From NCBI RefSeq assembly GCF_011059185.1, contig NZ_JAALFE010000007.1, positions 1 through 64,000 of the forward strand: DNA of 64,000 nucleotides. Direction: 5' to 3'. This stretch comes from Paragemmobacter kunshanensis. GTDB lineage: Bacteria > Pseudomonadota > Alphaproteobacteria > Rhodobacterales > Rhodobacteraceae. This document shows positions 26,775-35,156 of this stretch, one piece after another (position 1 is the stretch's first letter; every line of letters starts with the position of its first letter). A program made the translations under genes and the position numbers. The notes under the pieces are model-generated. The model was not told the DNA's origin. It ran no database searches and saw only the letters and a program-made list of their open reading frames with translations.

Positions 26775-27740
26775 TCAGCGGTCGATCACGAGGGTCTTGC
26801 CCTCGAAGCGCGAAACGCATGGCATGATCTTGGTGTTTCCGGCCTTTTCCTCGTCGGAAAGCCAGTGGTCGTGATGGTGGATATGCCCGTCACAGCGCAC
26901 GACATTCGTCTCGCACTGCCCGCAGGCCCCGCCCCGGCACAGATAGGGCGCGTCCACGCCCGCCGCCTCCATCGCCTCCAGGATCGACTGCGCCGCGCCC
27001 ACCTTGATGGTCTTGCCCGATGCCGCCAGTTCCACCTCGAAGGGCTTGCCCACCGGCGGGGCAAGGAATTCCTCGGAATGGACGGTATTCGCAGGCCAGC
27101 CCATCGCAAGCGCCGTGCCCTTCACCCAGTCGATCATCCCCTTCGGTCCGCAGACATAAAGATGCGTGCCAAGAGGTTGGGTCGACAACAGCGCCTTCAG
27201 GTCGATCGCCTCGCCCTTCTCGTCGACATAGACATGCACCCGTTCGTCAAACCGCGTGCGCAGCCTGTCCACATAGGCACCCAGCGCCTCGGACCGGATG
27301 GCGTAATGCAGTTCGAACCGCTGCCCCATCGGCGCAAGCTGCGCCATCATCGACATGAAGGGCGTGATCCCGATGCCCCCTGCAAGGAACAGATGTTTCC
27401 TCGCCCGCACATCCGGCGGAAACAGGTTGACCGGATGGCCAAGCTGCATCCGCATGCCCTTGGTCACATGGCGATGCATGAACAGCGATCCGCCCCGCCC
27501 CGCATCGTCGCGTCGGACCGAAATCTCGTATCCCCGCGTATCGGATGGGTCCGACATCAGCGAATAGGGGTTCATCCGCCGCGTGCCGTGATCGTCCATC
27601 TCCACCACGACATGCGATCCGCCGGAAAAATGGGGCATCTCGCCCCCATCGGCGCGTTCAAAGCGGAAGCGCTTGATCAGGTCGTTGACCTCGACCACCT
27701 CGGTCACGACAACATCCAGTCTCGGGGCTCCGACGCTCAT
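26775..27740 (-). CDS. dmmB: Vanillate-demethylase-type ferredoxin reductase, dimethylamine monooxygenase reductase subunit
   Basis: A 321-aa PDR/VanB-type reductase. A flavin-binding barrel (RRMNPYSLMSDP) comes first, then an NAD(P)H-binding domain (HLFLAGGIGITPFMSMMAQL; THLYVCGPKGM), then a C-terminal plant-type [2Fe-2S] domain with CRGGACGQCETNVV and a last Cys in KIMPCVSRF. It passes electrons from NAD(P)H to the haem subunit. Its start overlaps the preceding gene by 4 bases and its stop is 11 bases before the DUF3445 gene. Confidence 0.88.
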   Translation of the reverse strand: MSVGAPRLDVVVTEVVEVNDLIKRFRFERADGGEMPHFSGGSHVVVEMDDHGTRRMNPYSLMSDPSDTRGYEISVRRDDAGRGGSLFMHRHVTKGMRMQLGHPVNLFPPDVRARKHLFLAGGIGITPFMSMMAQLAPMGQRFELHYAIRSEALGAYVDRLRTRFDERVHVYVDEKGEAIDLKALLSTQPLGTHLYVCGPKGMIDWVKGTALAMGWPANTVHSEEFLAPPVGKPFEVELAASGKTIKVGAAQSILEAMEAAGVDAPYLCRGGACGQCETNVVRCDGHIHHHDHWLSDEEKAGNTKIMPCVSRFEGKTLVIDR

Positions 27741-28360
27741 TTGAAACGCTCCACCGCCGGGGGAACCTGGCCCGGATCCTCGGCATCAATATTCACCCCC
27801 TGAAAGGCCGCAAGGCGGCGGGAGTAGTGATCGCGGACGAACAGGTTCAGCCCACAATGCGAGCAGGTGAAGGGATCGGTCGTCACATTCTCGGTGATCC
27901 CCTTGCAATGCACGCATTGCACGCGCCGCGCCAGCGACCCGCGATGTTCGGTCTGCACCGCCTCATGCGGCAGGCCCGCCTCCATCACGTCGCGCTGCGC
28001 CAGCCCGATCAGGGTTTCGGTCCCGGCCAGATAGACCTGCAGGCCCATATGCGCATCCGCCAGCACCTTGCGCAGCCTCGGCTCCGCCGCCCAGAAGGAG
28101 GGCGAGCGATGGCATTGCGCCGCGCCCAGGGCCTGCAGGCTGGCGAAATGATCGCTGCCCGTGGCGATGCTGGGCACATAGATGACATGCGTCCGCGCCA
28201 GCATCCCGGCCGCATCCGGCCCGGCCTTGGCAAACAGGTCGCAGATCGCCCCCGCCCCTTCGCCATCGGCCACACAAAGATGCGCGGTTCCCGCGCGCGG
28301 CTGCAGCACGCCATAGACAGGGCGGCTGCGGATCGACTTTTCGAATACGGTCTGGCTCAT
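27737..28360 (-). CDS. dmmA: Dimethylamine monooxygenase DmmA-type subunit with zinc ribbon
   Basis: A 207-aa protein. The N-terminal ~150 residues resemble a reductase-like nucleotide-binding fold without clear catalytic motifs (THVIYVPSIATGSDHFASLQ). The C-terminus carries a zinc ribbon: CVHCKGITENVTTDPFTCSHC followed by GLNLFVRDHYSRRLAAFQGV. This arrangement is that of the DmmA family, an essential subunit of bacterial dimethylamine monooxygenase. The start was placed at MSQTVFEK, since the longer frame runs into the preceding gene. It overlaps dmmB by 4 bases. Confidence 0.82.
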   Translation of the reverse strand: MSQTVFEKSIRSRPVYGVLQPRAGTAHLCVADGEGAGAICDLFAKAGPDAAGMLARTHVIYVPSIATGSDHFASLQALGAAQCHRSPSFWAAEPRLRKVLADAHMGLQVYLAGTETLIGLAQRDVMEAGLPHEAVQTEHRGSLARRVQCVHCKGITENVTTDPFTCSHCGLNLFVRDHYSRRLAAFQGVNIDAEDPGQVPPAVERFK

Positions 28361-28431
28361 GGTCCTGTCAGTTCCGGCTGGCCCCGGTTGAACCGGGGCG
28401 CGGCACATCACGCGCCGCGCCCCGGCTTCGG

Positions 28432-29571
28432 TCATTCCTTCACGGTGCGGCGCTTCTTCTCGACATCGTAGAAGGGCATCGAATGCGTCACCGCCGGGAT
28501 CTCCCCATGCGTGGCGCAATTCACCACCAGCTTCGTGCCATTATTGGCGCAATCCACCGGCAGGCGGGCAATGGCGATGTTGTGCTTGTTCAGCGGCGAA
28601 TACATCGCCTGCGTCACCAGCCCCACCTGCTTGCCGTTCTGGAACACCGGCGCGCCGTTGCCCGGCACCTTGGTGCCTTCCATCTTCAGGCCCCAGATCT
28701 TGAACCGTTCCTTGCCCTTCAGGCGGTAATGCTCCTCTGCCCCGCGGAAGCCCACCTTGCCGGGGCTGACCGTGAAATCGAGGCCCAGTTCCCACAGCGT
28801 ATCGCCGGGGCCTTCATTCTCGAACGGATACATCTCGGAATTGTCATAGGGGAAGAACAGCAGGTAGCTTTCCGTCCGCAGCATATCCAGCGTGGTAAAG
28901 CGGCAGGGGATGATCCCCATCGACTTGCCCTCGTCCAGAATGCGATCCCAGATCATCGGCGCGTCCTGCCCGCGCACGAACAGCTCATACCCCCGCTCGC
29001 CCGTGTATCCGGTGCGCGAGATCATGGCAGGCTTGCCGAACAGGCTCGTCTGCATATGCGCGAAATAGGGCAACTGCCGGATGCCCGGCACGTGCTTTTC
29101 CAGATAGTCCACGGCCAGCGGCCCCTGCAGCGACAGGTCATGCGTGTTGTCGTCGAAACGGATCGAAACATCGCGCCCCGTCGCGGCCATGGTCAGCTGC
29201 TCATGCGCGCCGCCCGATCCATGCACCACCATGAAGGCGTTGGGCGCCAGGCGGTAGATCACGCAGTCGTCGATGAACTTGCCCTGATCGTTCAGCATGG
29301 TCGCATAGACCGAACGCCCCGGCATCAGCTTTTCCATGTTCCGCGTCGTGGCCCGTTCGATCACATGGCTGGCCGCAGGTCCGGTGATATGCACCTTCTT
29401 CAGCCCCGACACATCCATCAGCCCCGCCTTGGTGCGGATCGCCATGTATTCCGCATCCGGATCGCCGTCATAGGACCAGGCGGTTCCCATCCCGCTCCAG
29501 TCTTCAAGGTTCGACCCAAGCGCCCGGTGGCGGTCGCCGAGCGTGGAGAAGCGCCAGGAATTCGTCATCAT
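28432..29571 (-). CDS. dmmD: GcvT-like aminomethyltransferase, dimethylamine monooxygenase operon
   Basis: A 379-aa GcvT/tetrahydrofolate-binding protein (KAGLMDVSGLKKVHITGPAA; MISRTGYTGERGYELFV; a late LRTESYLLFFPYD). It probably captures formaldehyde released by the demethylase onto tetrahydrofolate, as DmmD is proposed to do. It is the first gene of the operon; the next gene follows 71 bases later. GGGAGGG sits just before two consecutive ATG codons, and either could be used. Confidence 0.85.
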   Translation of the reverse strand: MMTNSWRFSTLGDRHRALGSNLEDWSGMGTAWSYDGDPDAEYMAIRTKAGLMDVSGLKKVHITGPAASHVIERATTRNMEKLMPGRSVYATMLNDQGKFIDDCVIYRLAPNAFMVVHGSGGAHEQLTMAATGRDVSIRFDDNTHDLSLQGPLAVDYLEKHVPGIRQLPYFAHMQTSLFGKPAMISRTGYTGERGYELFVRGQDAPMIWDRILDEGKSMGIIPCRFTTLDMLRTESYLLFFPYDNSEMYPFENEGPGDTLWELGLDFTVSPGKVGFRGAEEHYRLKGKERFKIWGLKMEGTKVPGNGAPVFQNGKQVGLVTQAMYSPLNKHNIAIARLPVDCANNGTKLVVNCATHGEIPAVTHSMPFYDVEKKRRTVKE

Positions 29572-29649
29572 GTCCCTCCCGTTGGACTTATGGATTGCCG
29601 TTACTTTCCAACCATCCCCCTGCGAAATCAACCTTCATGTGCAAAAAGT

Positions 29650-29665
29650 TTTCCTCTCAGGGAAA
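29650..29665. promoter_or_regulatory. Candidate operator upstream of the dmm operon (TTTC-N8-GAAA)
   Basis: The inverted repeat TTTCCTCTCAGGGAAA lies 79 bases upstream of the first dmm start, flanked by AAAAAGT on the left and GTTTTT on the right, giving a longer imperfect palindrome. It is placed between the permease terminator and the dmm start. The same layout is seen before the permease and tmm genes. A binding site for the local GlxA-type regulator is inferred. Confidence 0.5.
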
Positions 29666-29765
29666 GTTTTTATCCCGGAACCGCCCTCACCCTGCTGAAA
29701 CCGCCCTGCATTGCCCATGGAACGGGCAGCGCGCCCGGGACATGGCACAAACCGATTCCCGCAGC

Positions 29766-29795
29766 AAAAAGGGGCGACCCGAGGGCCGCCCCTTT
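29766..29795 (-). terminator. Rho-independent terminator after the APC permease
   Basis: On the reverse strand, a perfect 9-bp stem AAAGGGGCG/CGCCCCTTT with a 10-nt loop is followed by a T-run (seen as AAAAA at 29766-29770 on the top strand). It lies just beyond the permease stop codon, so the dmm operon needs its own promoter downstream of it. Confidence 0.85.
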
Positions 29796-29817
29796 CCATC
29801 CCTTTCCCAGGCCCCGA

Positions 29818-31581
29818 TCAGCCCGGCAGCACGAAGAACCAGTTGGCCCAAAGCACGATCGCAGCCCCCAGCGCCAGCGCCAGATAGGGCTTGATCCCCG
29901 CCTTCCGCTCGCCCAGATCGCCGTTCGTCAGGCCCAGATCCTCCAGCGCTTCCGGCGGGAACTTGCCGCCATCCTGCACATAGTGACGGAACCAGAAGAC
30001 GGGCAGGATCAGCGCGGCAAAGACCACGCCGGACCACAGCGCATTCTCATAGCCCCAGACCTTTGCCCCTGCGCCAAGGAACAGCGCGTTCACGAAGGCC
30101 AGAACCGTGTTCAGCCCGATCAGGAAGGTCGGCGCCTTCCAGGGACGATGCACATGGCCCGAATCGATGCGGTGGATCCAGCCCGCGTTCAGGTTCAGGA
30201 AGTTGAAGGTCAGATAGCCCACGTTCGAGATGGCCAGAACGTAGAAATACCCCCCCGCATCCGAGGCCAGCGCCAGCAGGAACAGGTTGAAGCCCAGATC
30301 CGTCCACATCGCGTTGGTCGGCGCGCCATGCTCGTTCACGCGGCTCAGGTATTTCGGCAGCCAGCCGTCACGCGACCCCTGATACAGCGTGCGCGAAGAC
30401 CCGGCCATAGCCGTCATGATGGCAAGGAACAGCGCCATGATCATCAGGATGATGAAGATCTGCACGATCACATTCGACGAACTCACCATCGACGACAGCG
30501 CCGCGCCCACGCCCGTGCCATCCACGATGCCCGGCTCCAGCATCCCGGCCGCGCCGAACACGCCCTGGAACGAGAAGGGGATCATGAAGAAGAACACGAT
30601 GCACAGAAGACCGGAAAAGAAGATCGCCTTGAACGTATCCGTGGCGGGGTTCTTCATCTCGGCCGTGTAGCAGACCGCGGTTTCGAACCCATAGGTGGAC
30701 CAGGCCGCGATGTACATCGCCCCCAGGAACAGCGTCCAGCCGCCGATGTTCCATGACCCCACATCGCCGCCATAGGCGACCGAGGGCGGGACGATCTGGC
30801 TCACGTTCATCATGTCGATCGACCCGGTCAGGATCGGCACGATCCCCACCAGGAACAGCGGGATCAGCACGATCACGGCAAGGATCTTCTGCGCGCTTGC
30901 GGTCGATGCGATGCCGCGATGCTGGATCGCGAAGATGATCAGCATCAGCAGCGCGCCGATCACGAAGGTCGAGTTGAAGTGAAGCGTCCCCAGACCCGGG
31001 ATCGACAGGGCATAGGCTTCCCAGACGCGAATCGTGGGCGTCAGCGCCGAAACCGCATCGGTCGTGGCAACAGCGGTGATCGCATCCGCCGCCGTCACCC
31101 CGGCATTGGCGGCCATGTAATCCACCACTGCCTGCGTCGTCTCGGTATAGTTGGCAAGGTTCGCCGCCACCCAATCCAGCACGACCTGGCTATCCGCCCC
31201 CGGGATCGGGAACAGCGCATTCAGGATATAGCCTGCCGCGATGGCGCAGCCCAGCGACAGCACCGGCGACCAGGCGAACCAGTTGCACCAGACCGACAGC
31301 GGCGCGATGGACTTGGAATAGCGCAGCCAGGCCGTCGCACCATAGATCGACGCCCCGCCCGACTTGTTGCCGAACATCCCCGCCATTTCGGCATAGGTGA
31401 AGGATTGCAGGAACCCCATGCACATCGACAGGATCCACACGACAAACGCCGCCTGTCCGGCAACACCTGCAATCCCGCCGATGGAAAACAGAACCAGAGG
31501 CGGCACACCGGCGGCCACCCAGAAGGCGCCCTTCCAGTCCAGCGCGCGATGAAGCTCGCCGCTGCTCGAATTGGATGACAT
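29818..31581 (-). CDS. APC-family amino acid/amine permease
   Basis: A 587-aa inner-membrane transporter of the amino acid-polyamine-organocation superfamily with about twelve hydrophobic segments. The consensus-like FTYAEMAGMFGNKSGGASIY marks the helix 2-3 region. A ~70-residue periplasmic insertion (about 120-195) is unusually long for the family. The substrate is probably an amine or amino acid; a methylamine is suggested only by position between the dmm operon and amt. Two ATG codons are near; the second (used here) is better spaced from GGGAG. It has its own promoter region and terminator. Confidence 0.85.
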   Translation of the reverse strand: MSSNSSSGELHRALDWKGAFWVAAGVPPLVLFSIGGIAGVAGQAAFVVWILSMCMGFLQSFTYAEMAGMFGNKSGGASIYGATAWLRYSKSIAPLSVWCNWFAWSPVLSLGCAIAAGYILNALFPIPGADSQVVLDWVAANLANYTETTQAVVDYMAANAGVTAADAITAVATTDAVSALTPTIRVWEAYALSIPGLGTLHFNSTFVIGALLMLIIFAIQHRGIASTASAQKILAVIVLIPLFLVGIVPILTGSIDMMNVSQIVPPSVAYGGDVGSWNIGGWTLFLGAMYIAAWSTYGFETAVCYTAEMKNPATDTFKAIFFSGLLCIVFFFMIPFSFQGVFGAAGMLEPGIVDGTGVGAALSSMVSSSNVIVQIFIILMIMALFLAIMTAMAGSSRTLYQGSRDGWLPKYLSRVNEHGAPTNAMWTDLGFNLFLLALASDAGGYFYVLAISNVGYLTFNFLNLNAGWIHRIDSGHVHRPWKAPTFLIGLNTVLAFVNALFLGAGAKVWGYENALWSGVVFAALILPVFWFRHYVQDGGKFPPEALEDLGLTNGDLGERKAGIKPYLALALGAAIVLWANWFFVLPG

Positions 31582-31841
31582 AGACATACTCCCTTGTTCC
31601 CTGTTCCTGCCGGTTCCCGGGCCTTTCCCTGCCCCTCGTCCGGCTTTTTGCTTTCCCACCGGCCAGCCATGGCAGGCCGGAAGGGTCTATCTCGGGCACG
31701 GCGCGGGCAGGCCCGCTCCGAACAGCCGGCCGGTTTTCCACCCGGCTCAACGGGGAAACACCGCCCGCCGACCCGCGATCACTGCCGTCGCGGCCCGGTG
31801 TCGCGAAGGAAAGCACGGTAAATGCGACAAGGCGAGAAAAA

Positions 31842-31857
31842 TTTCATTCCTGCGAAA
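31842..31857. promoter_or_regulatory. Candidate operator upstream of the permease gene (TTTC-N8-GAAA)
   Basis: TTTCATTCCTGCGAAA with AAAAA on the left and ATTTG on the right, a near-perfect inverted repeat in AT-rich sequence. It lies between the amt-unit terminator and the permease start. It matches in arms and spacing the element before the dmm operon. Confidence 0.5.
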
Positions 31858-31896
31858 ATTTGTTTCCCGCAACAGGCCGCCTCTTCACAAAGCGCA

Positions 31897-31933
31897 TGAA
31901 AAAAGGGGGCAAGGATCCTGTCCCTGCCCCCTT
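31897..31933 (-). terminator. Rho-independent terminator after the amt unit
   Basis: On the reverse strand, a 9-bp stem AAGGGGGCA/TGCCCCCTT with a 13-nt loop is followed by a T-run (AAAAAAA on the top strand at about 31898-31904). It ends the transcript that carries amt and the small membrane protein. Confidence 0.85.
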
Positions 31934-31979
31934 CTGCCCTGTTTCTCATCAGCGCGCGCGCCGCGCGCCCGACCTGCCG

Positions 31980-32144
31980 CTACTTCGCGCGGCTATAGGC
32001 CGCCCGTTCATGCCGCGATCCTGCGATCAGGGCGGCAACACAGACAAGCAGCGACAGCGCCAGCCAGACGGCCTCTGTCCCCGCGCCCGCATAATAGGCC
32101 CCGTCCACGGTGGCCCAGTTCGTCACATCCGTTCCGATCAGCAT
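31980..32144 (-). CDS. Small single-pass membrane protein downstream of amt
   Basis: A 54-aa protein with one hydrophobic helix (EAVWLALSLLVCVAALIAG) followed by a basic tail HERAAYSRAK, so the C-terminus is probably cytoplasmic. The start is the second of two adjacent ATGs, 5 bases after GGAGG. It begins 22 bases after the ammonium transporter stop, and a terminator follows it, so it belongs to that transcript. I recognise no family. A small accessory subunit or regulator of the transporter is a guess from context. Confidence 0.65.
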   Translation of the reverse strand: MLIGTDVTNWATVDGAYYAGAGTEAVWLALSLLVCVAALIAGSRHERAAYSRAK

Positions 32145-32166
32145 CATGCCCTCCGGTTTCAAGGTT

Positions 32167-33555
32167 TCATTCGGCAGGAGTTTTCGTGGCCGGCCCCGCG
32201 GCCAGGAATTCGGGATAGGCCTCGATCGGCACCTTCACCTTGTCGAGTCCCATCACCTCGGCCTCGCGGGGAACCCGCAGCATCCCCAGTTTCTTCAGGA
32301 CCAGCGACACGACATAGCCGGGAATGAACCCAAGCGCTGCCATCACCACCGCACCCACGATCTGGCCCGTCAGCGAAATCACCGGCGCGCCTTCCGATGT
32401 CAGCGCCGGATAGCCCGCGGCAAAGATGCCCACCGCGATCACGCCCCACAGGCCCACCACCCCATGCAGCGCCACCGCACCCACCGCATCGTCGATCCGC
32501 AACCGTTCCACATAGCGCGCGACCAGCGGCATGATCGCCCCGCCGATCGCGGCGATGACAAAGGCCATCGGCGGCCAGTAAAGATCAAGGCCCCCCGCAA
32601 CCGAGATGATCCCGCCCAGCGCCCCCGACATCATCCAGAACGGATCATGCGTCATCACCCAGGCGGCAATCGCGCCCCCGGCAAAGCCCATCAGGATGTT
32701 GAAGGTCATCGCCGACAGCGTCACCGGCGTGCCATAGATCGTGGCAAAGATCCCCTGCCCCCAGGACCACGGCTCGCCCGGGAAGATCACGCAGCCCATC
32801 AGGAACCCCCAGAAGCCCGCGATGATCAGCATCAGCCCGACAAGGGCCGCAGGCATCGAATGGCCCGCAATCGCATTGGCGCTGCCATCCGCGTTGAACT
32901 TGCCCACCCGGGCGCCAAGGTTGATCAGCACGCCCAGCGTGAAGAAGCCCGCGATGGCATGCACCACGCCCGCCGCCCCGAAATCGTGATAGCCGAAGGA
33001 CGTCACCAGCCAGCCATCGGCATGCCAGCCCCAGGCCGCGCCCAGGATCCAGACAAAGCTGCCCAGCACGATGGCCAGGATGGTAAAGCCCACGATCTGG
33101 ATCCGCTCGATCAGCGACCCCGACATGATCGAGGCCGTCGTCGCGGCAAACATCGCAAAGGCCCCGAAGAAGACGCCCGTCGCGCTGTCGGCGACATTCG
33201 GCCCCATCACCGCCCCCACCGGATTGGCCGCGGCCAGCGCATAATCCAGCCCCGAAGTGCCGATCGGCCCGGGTGCCATGCTGAAGCCTGTCGGAAAGGC
33301 CCAATAGATGAACCAGCCCACATAGTAGAAGGTCGGGATGATGAAGGCGAAGGCGAGGATGTTCTTGATCCCCGATGCGAGCGCGTTCTTGGCGCGCGAC
33401 GCACCCATCTCATAGGACAGGAACCCCGCATGGATCAGCACCATCAGCGGGATGGTCAGCCAGTAGAAGGTCTCTGCCGTTGTTCGGTTCAGTCCGGCCA
33501 TCCCATCCTTGAGCGTGGCCAATTCCGCCGTCAGGGCGGCGATCTGGTCTTCCAT
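32167..33555 (-). CDS. amt: Ammonium transporter (Amt family)
   Basis: A 462-aa Amt/Rh-family channel with about eleven TM helices. Seen are FGYHDFGAAGVVHAIAGFFT, containing the first pore-lining His region, and DDAVGAVALHGVVGLWGVIA, with the second conserved His. Amt proteins import ammonium, and homologues in methylamine loci may take up methylated amines or recapture ammonium from their breakdown. The N-terminus has an extra coiled 25-residue stretch (MEDQIAALTAELATLKDGMA) before the first TM, unlike classic AmtB. No glnK is adjacent. GGGGAG is 8 bases before the ATG. Confidence 0.9.
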   Translation of the reverse strand: MEDQIAALTAELATLKDGMAGLNRTTAETFYWLTIPLMVLIHAGFLSYEMGASRAKNALASGIKNILAFAFIIPTFYYVGWFIYWAFPTGFSMAPGPIGTSGLDYALAAANPVGAVMGPNVADSATGVFFGAFAMFAATTASIMSGSLIERIQIVGFTILAIVLGSFVWILGAAWGWHADGWLVTSFGYHDFGAAGVVHAIAGFFTLGVLINLGARVGKFNADGSANAIAGHSMPAALVGLMLIIAGFWGFLMGCVIFPGEPWSWGQGIFATIYGTPVTLSAMTFNILMGFAGGAIAAWVMTHDPFWMMSGALGGIISVAGGLDLYWPPMAFVIAAIGGAIMPLVARYVERLRIDDAVGAVALHGVVGLWGVIAVGIFAAGYPALTSEGAPVISLTGQIVGAVVMAALGFIPGYVVSLVLKKLGMLRVPREAEVMGLDKVKVPIEAYPEFLAAGPATKTPAE

Positions 33556-33667
33556 GCAATCACTCCCCATCTGTTGCGCCGCCCCGCTTTTGCCCGGGGG
33601 CTGGCCCTGAAAGTTAAGCACGTGCGGGCATCGCCCGGACCGCGCAACTTCAGATGAGGCAACATTG

Positions 33668-33683
33668 TTTCAAGGCAAGAAGG
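33668..33683. promoter_or_regulatory. Candidate operator upstream of amt (TTTC-N7-GAAG)
   Basis: TTTCAAGGCAAGAAGG lies about 115 bases before the amt start and just beyond the tmm terminator, in a locally AT-rich stretch. On the transcribed strand it reads CTTCTTGCCTTGAAAC, similar to the element before tdm (ATTCTTTTTGTGAAAC). One arm is degenerate. Confidence 0.35.
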
Positions 33684-33763
33684 ATTCCCGCAATAAAATG
33701 ACCAAATAAAAGGCAACTTCGCGCGACCTGCACAGAAAGGCGTCAAAGCCTGTCCGGACAAGG

Positions 33764-33793
33764 AAAAAGGCCCCGGGCAGTGCCGGGGCCTTT
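33764..33793 (-). terminator. Rho-independent terminator after tmm
   Basis: A perfect 10-bp stem AAAGGCCCCG/CGGGGCCTTT with an 8-nt loop, followed on the reverse strand by a T-run. It lies 21 bases beyond the TGA that ends the tmm frame when a one-base frameshift is corrected. This supports that TGA as the ancestral stop. Confidence 0.85.
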
Positions 33794-33813
33794 CATCGGG
33801 GAACCGCGCCGGA

Positions 33814-35156
33814 TCAGTTGCGCAGATAGCTTTCCATCGAATCCTCCAGCGCGTCCTTCCAGGGCGTATGGTGGATCGGGGCCATCGTGCCGGTGATCAC
33901 CGACTTGTAGGCATTGTTGCGGAAGCCCATGATGTCGTCCTTCTTGTGGTCCTTCCACTCGAAGAACGCTTCGCAGGCGCCGTCCACGCGAAGGACGGAT
34001 AATCCGTCTCGGCGATCAGTTCCTTCACATAGTCGCCCTGATAGTGGATGGCGTCATGCGCGTCCTTGCCCGCATCCTCGCCCGCCACGCGGTCCTCGAC
34101 ATCCTTCATCAGCACGGCCTTGTCGGTGGGAATGGCGATCCGCCCCATGATCGCATCGCGCACCCACCAGGCCTGCGCGTCGAACATGTTGAAGGTGAAC
34201 CACTGGTCCTGCATGCCCACATAGAACAGCTTGGGATTATGCACCCAGACCACGCCCTTATACAGGTCCGCCGCCGCCAGCCTGTTGGCCGTCTTCAGGC
34301 GCAGGTCGTCAGGCAGGAAGGGGAAATGGTGCTTGTAGCCGGTGCAAAGGATGATCGCGTCAACCTTCTTGCTGGTGCCATCCGCGAAATAGGCGGTGGT
34401 TTCATCCACCCGCTCCAGCTTGGGCACTTCCTTCCAGTTGTCCGGCCATTTGAACCCCATCGGCGCGTTGCGATAGGCCACGGTGATCGACTTCGCCCCG
34501 TATTTCCAGCATTGCGACCCGATATCCTCGGCCGAATATGAGGAACCGAGCAGCAGCAGATCCTTGCCCGCGAATTCCCGCGCGTCGCGGAAGTCGTGGG
34601 CATGCAGCACGCGCCCGTTGAACTTGTCGAAGCCCGGATATTCCGGCACGTTCGGCACCGAGAAATGGCCCGAGGCGACGACCACATGGTCGAATTCCTC
34701 GTCATACATCCGGTCATTCTTCAGGTCATGCGCGGTGACGGTGAAATTGCCCTTGTCCTCGTTGTATTTCACCATGCGGATGGTGGTCGAGAAGCGGATC
34801 CAGTCGCGCACGCCCGCCTTCTTCACCCGCCCTTCGATATAGTCGAACAGCACGGCGCGCGGCGGATAGCTGGCGATCTGCTTGCCGAAGTGCTCCTCGA
34901 AGGAATAGTCGGCGAATTCCAGCCCTTCCTTCGGCCCGTTCGACCACAGATAGCGATACATGGAACAATGAACCGGCTCGCCATGCTCGTCGAGACCCGT
35001 CCGCCAGGTGTAGTTCCACAACCCGCCCCAGTTCGACTGCTTCTCGAAGCACACCACTTCGGGAATGTCCGCGCCCTTGGCCTTGGCCGACTGGAACGCC
35101 CTGAGCTGGGCCAGACCGGAAGGACCCGCTCCGATGACGGCAACACGCTTTTTCAA
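33814..35156 (-). pseudogene. tmm: Trimethylamine monooxygenase with a -1 frameshift near the 3' end
   Basis: A bacterial flavin monooxygenase that oxidises trimethylamine to TMAO. It has the FAD motif [17 protein letters not shown], the FMO-type [10 protein letters not shown], the FMO stretch [18 protein letters not shown] and the NADPH motif [12 protein letters not shown]. The most likely start is a TTG four bases after GGAGGG, giving the family N-terminus [10 protein letters not shown]; ATGs 12 and 18 bases earlier are possible. After AETDYPSF the frame shifts at about 33988. The intact continuation ([18 protein letters not shown] through MESYLRN-stop) is in another frame, and restoring one base gives 447 aa, the normal length. 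As written the protein ends in about 30 unrelated residues. This may be a real mutation or a sequencing error. Confidence 0.85.

Larger units (their letters stand above)
31582..31979. other. Promoter region of the permease and terminator of the amt unit; no gene seen
   Basis: About 400 bases with no credible reading frame. The right end holds the transcript end of the small gene downstream of amt, a strong terminator. The middle carries an AT-rich inverted repeat (see separate entry). The left part would be the permease 5' leader of about 250 bases. Frames that cross it on either strand lack start signals and family similarity. Confidence 0.7.
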
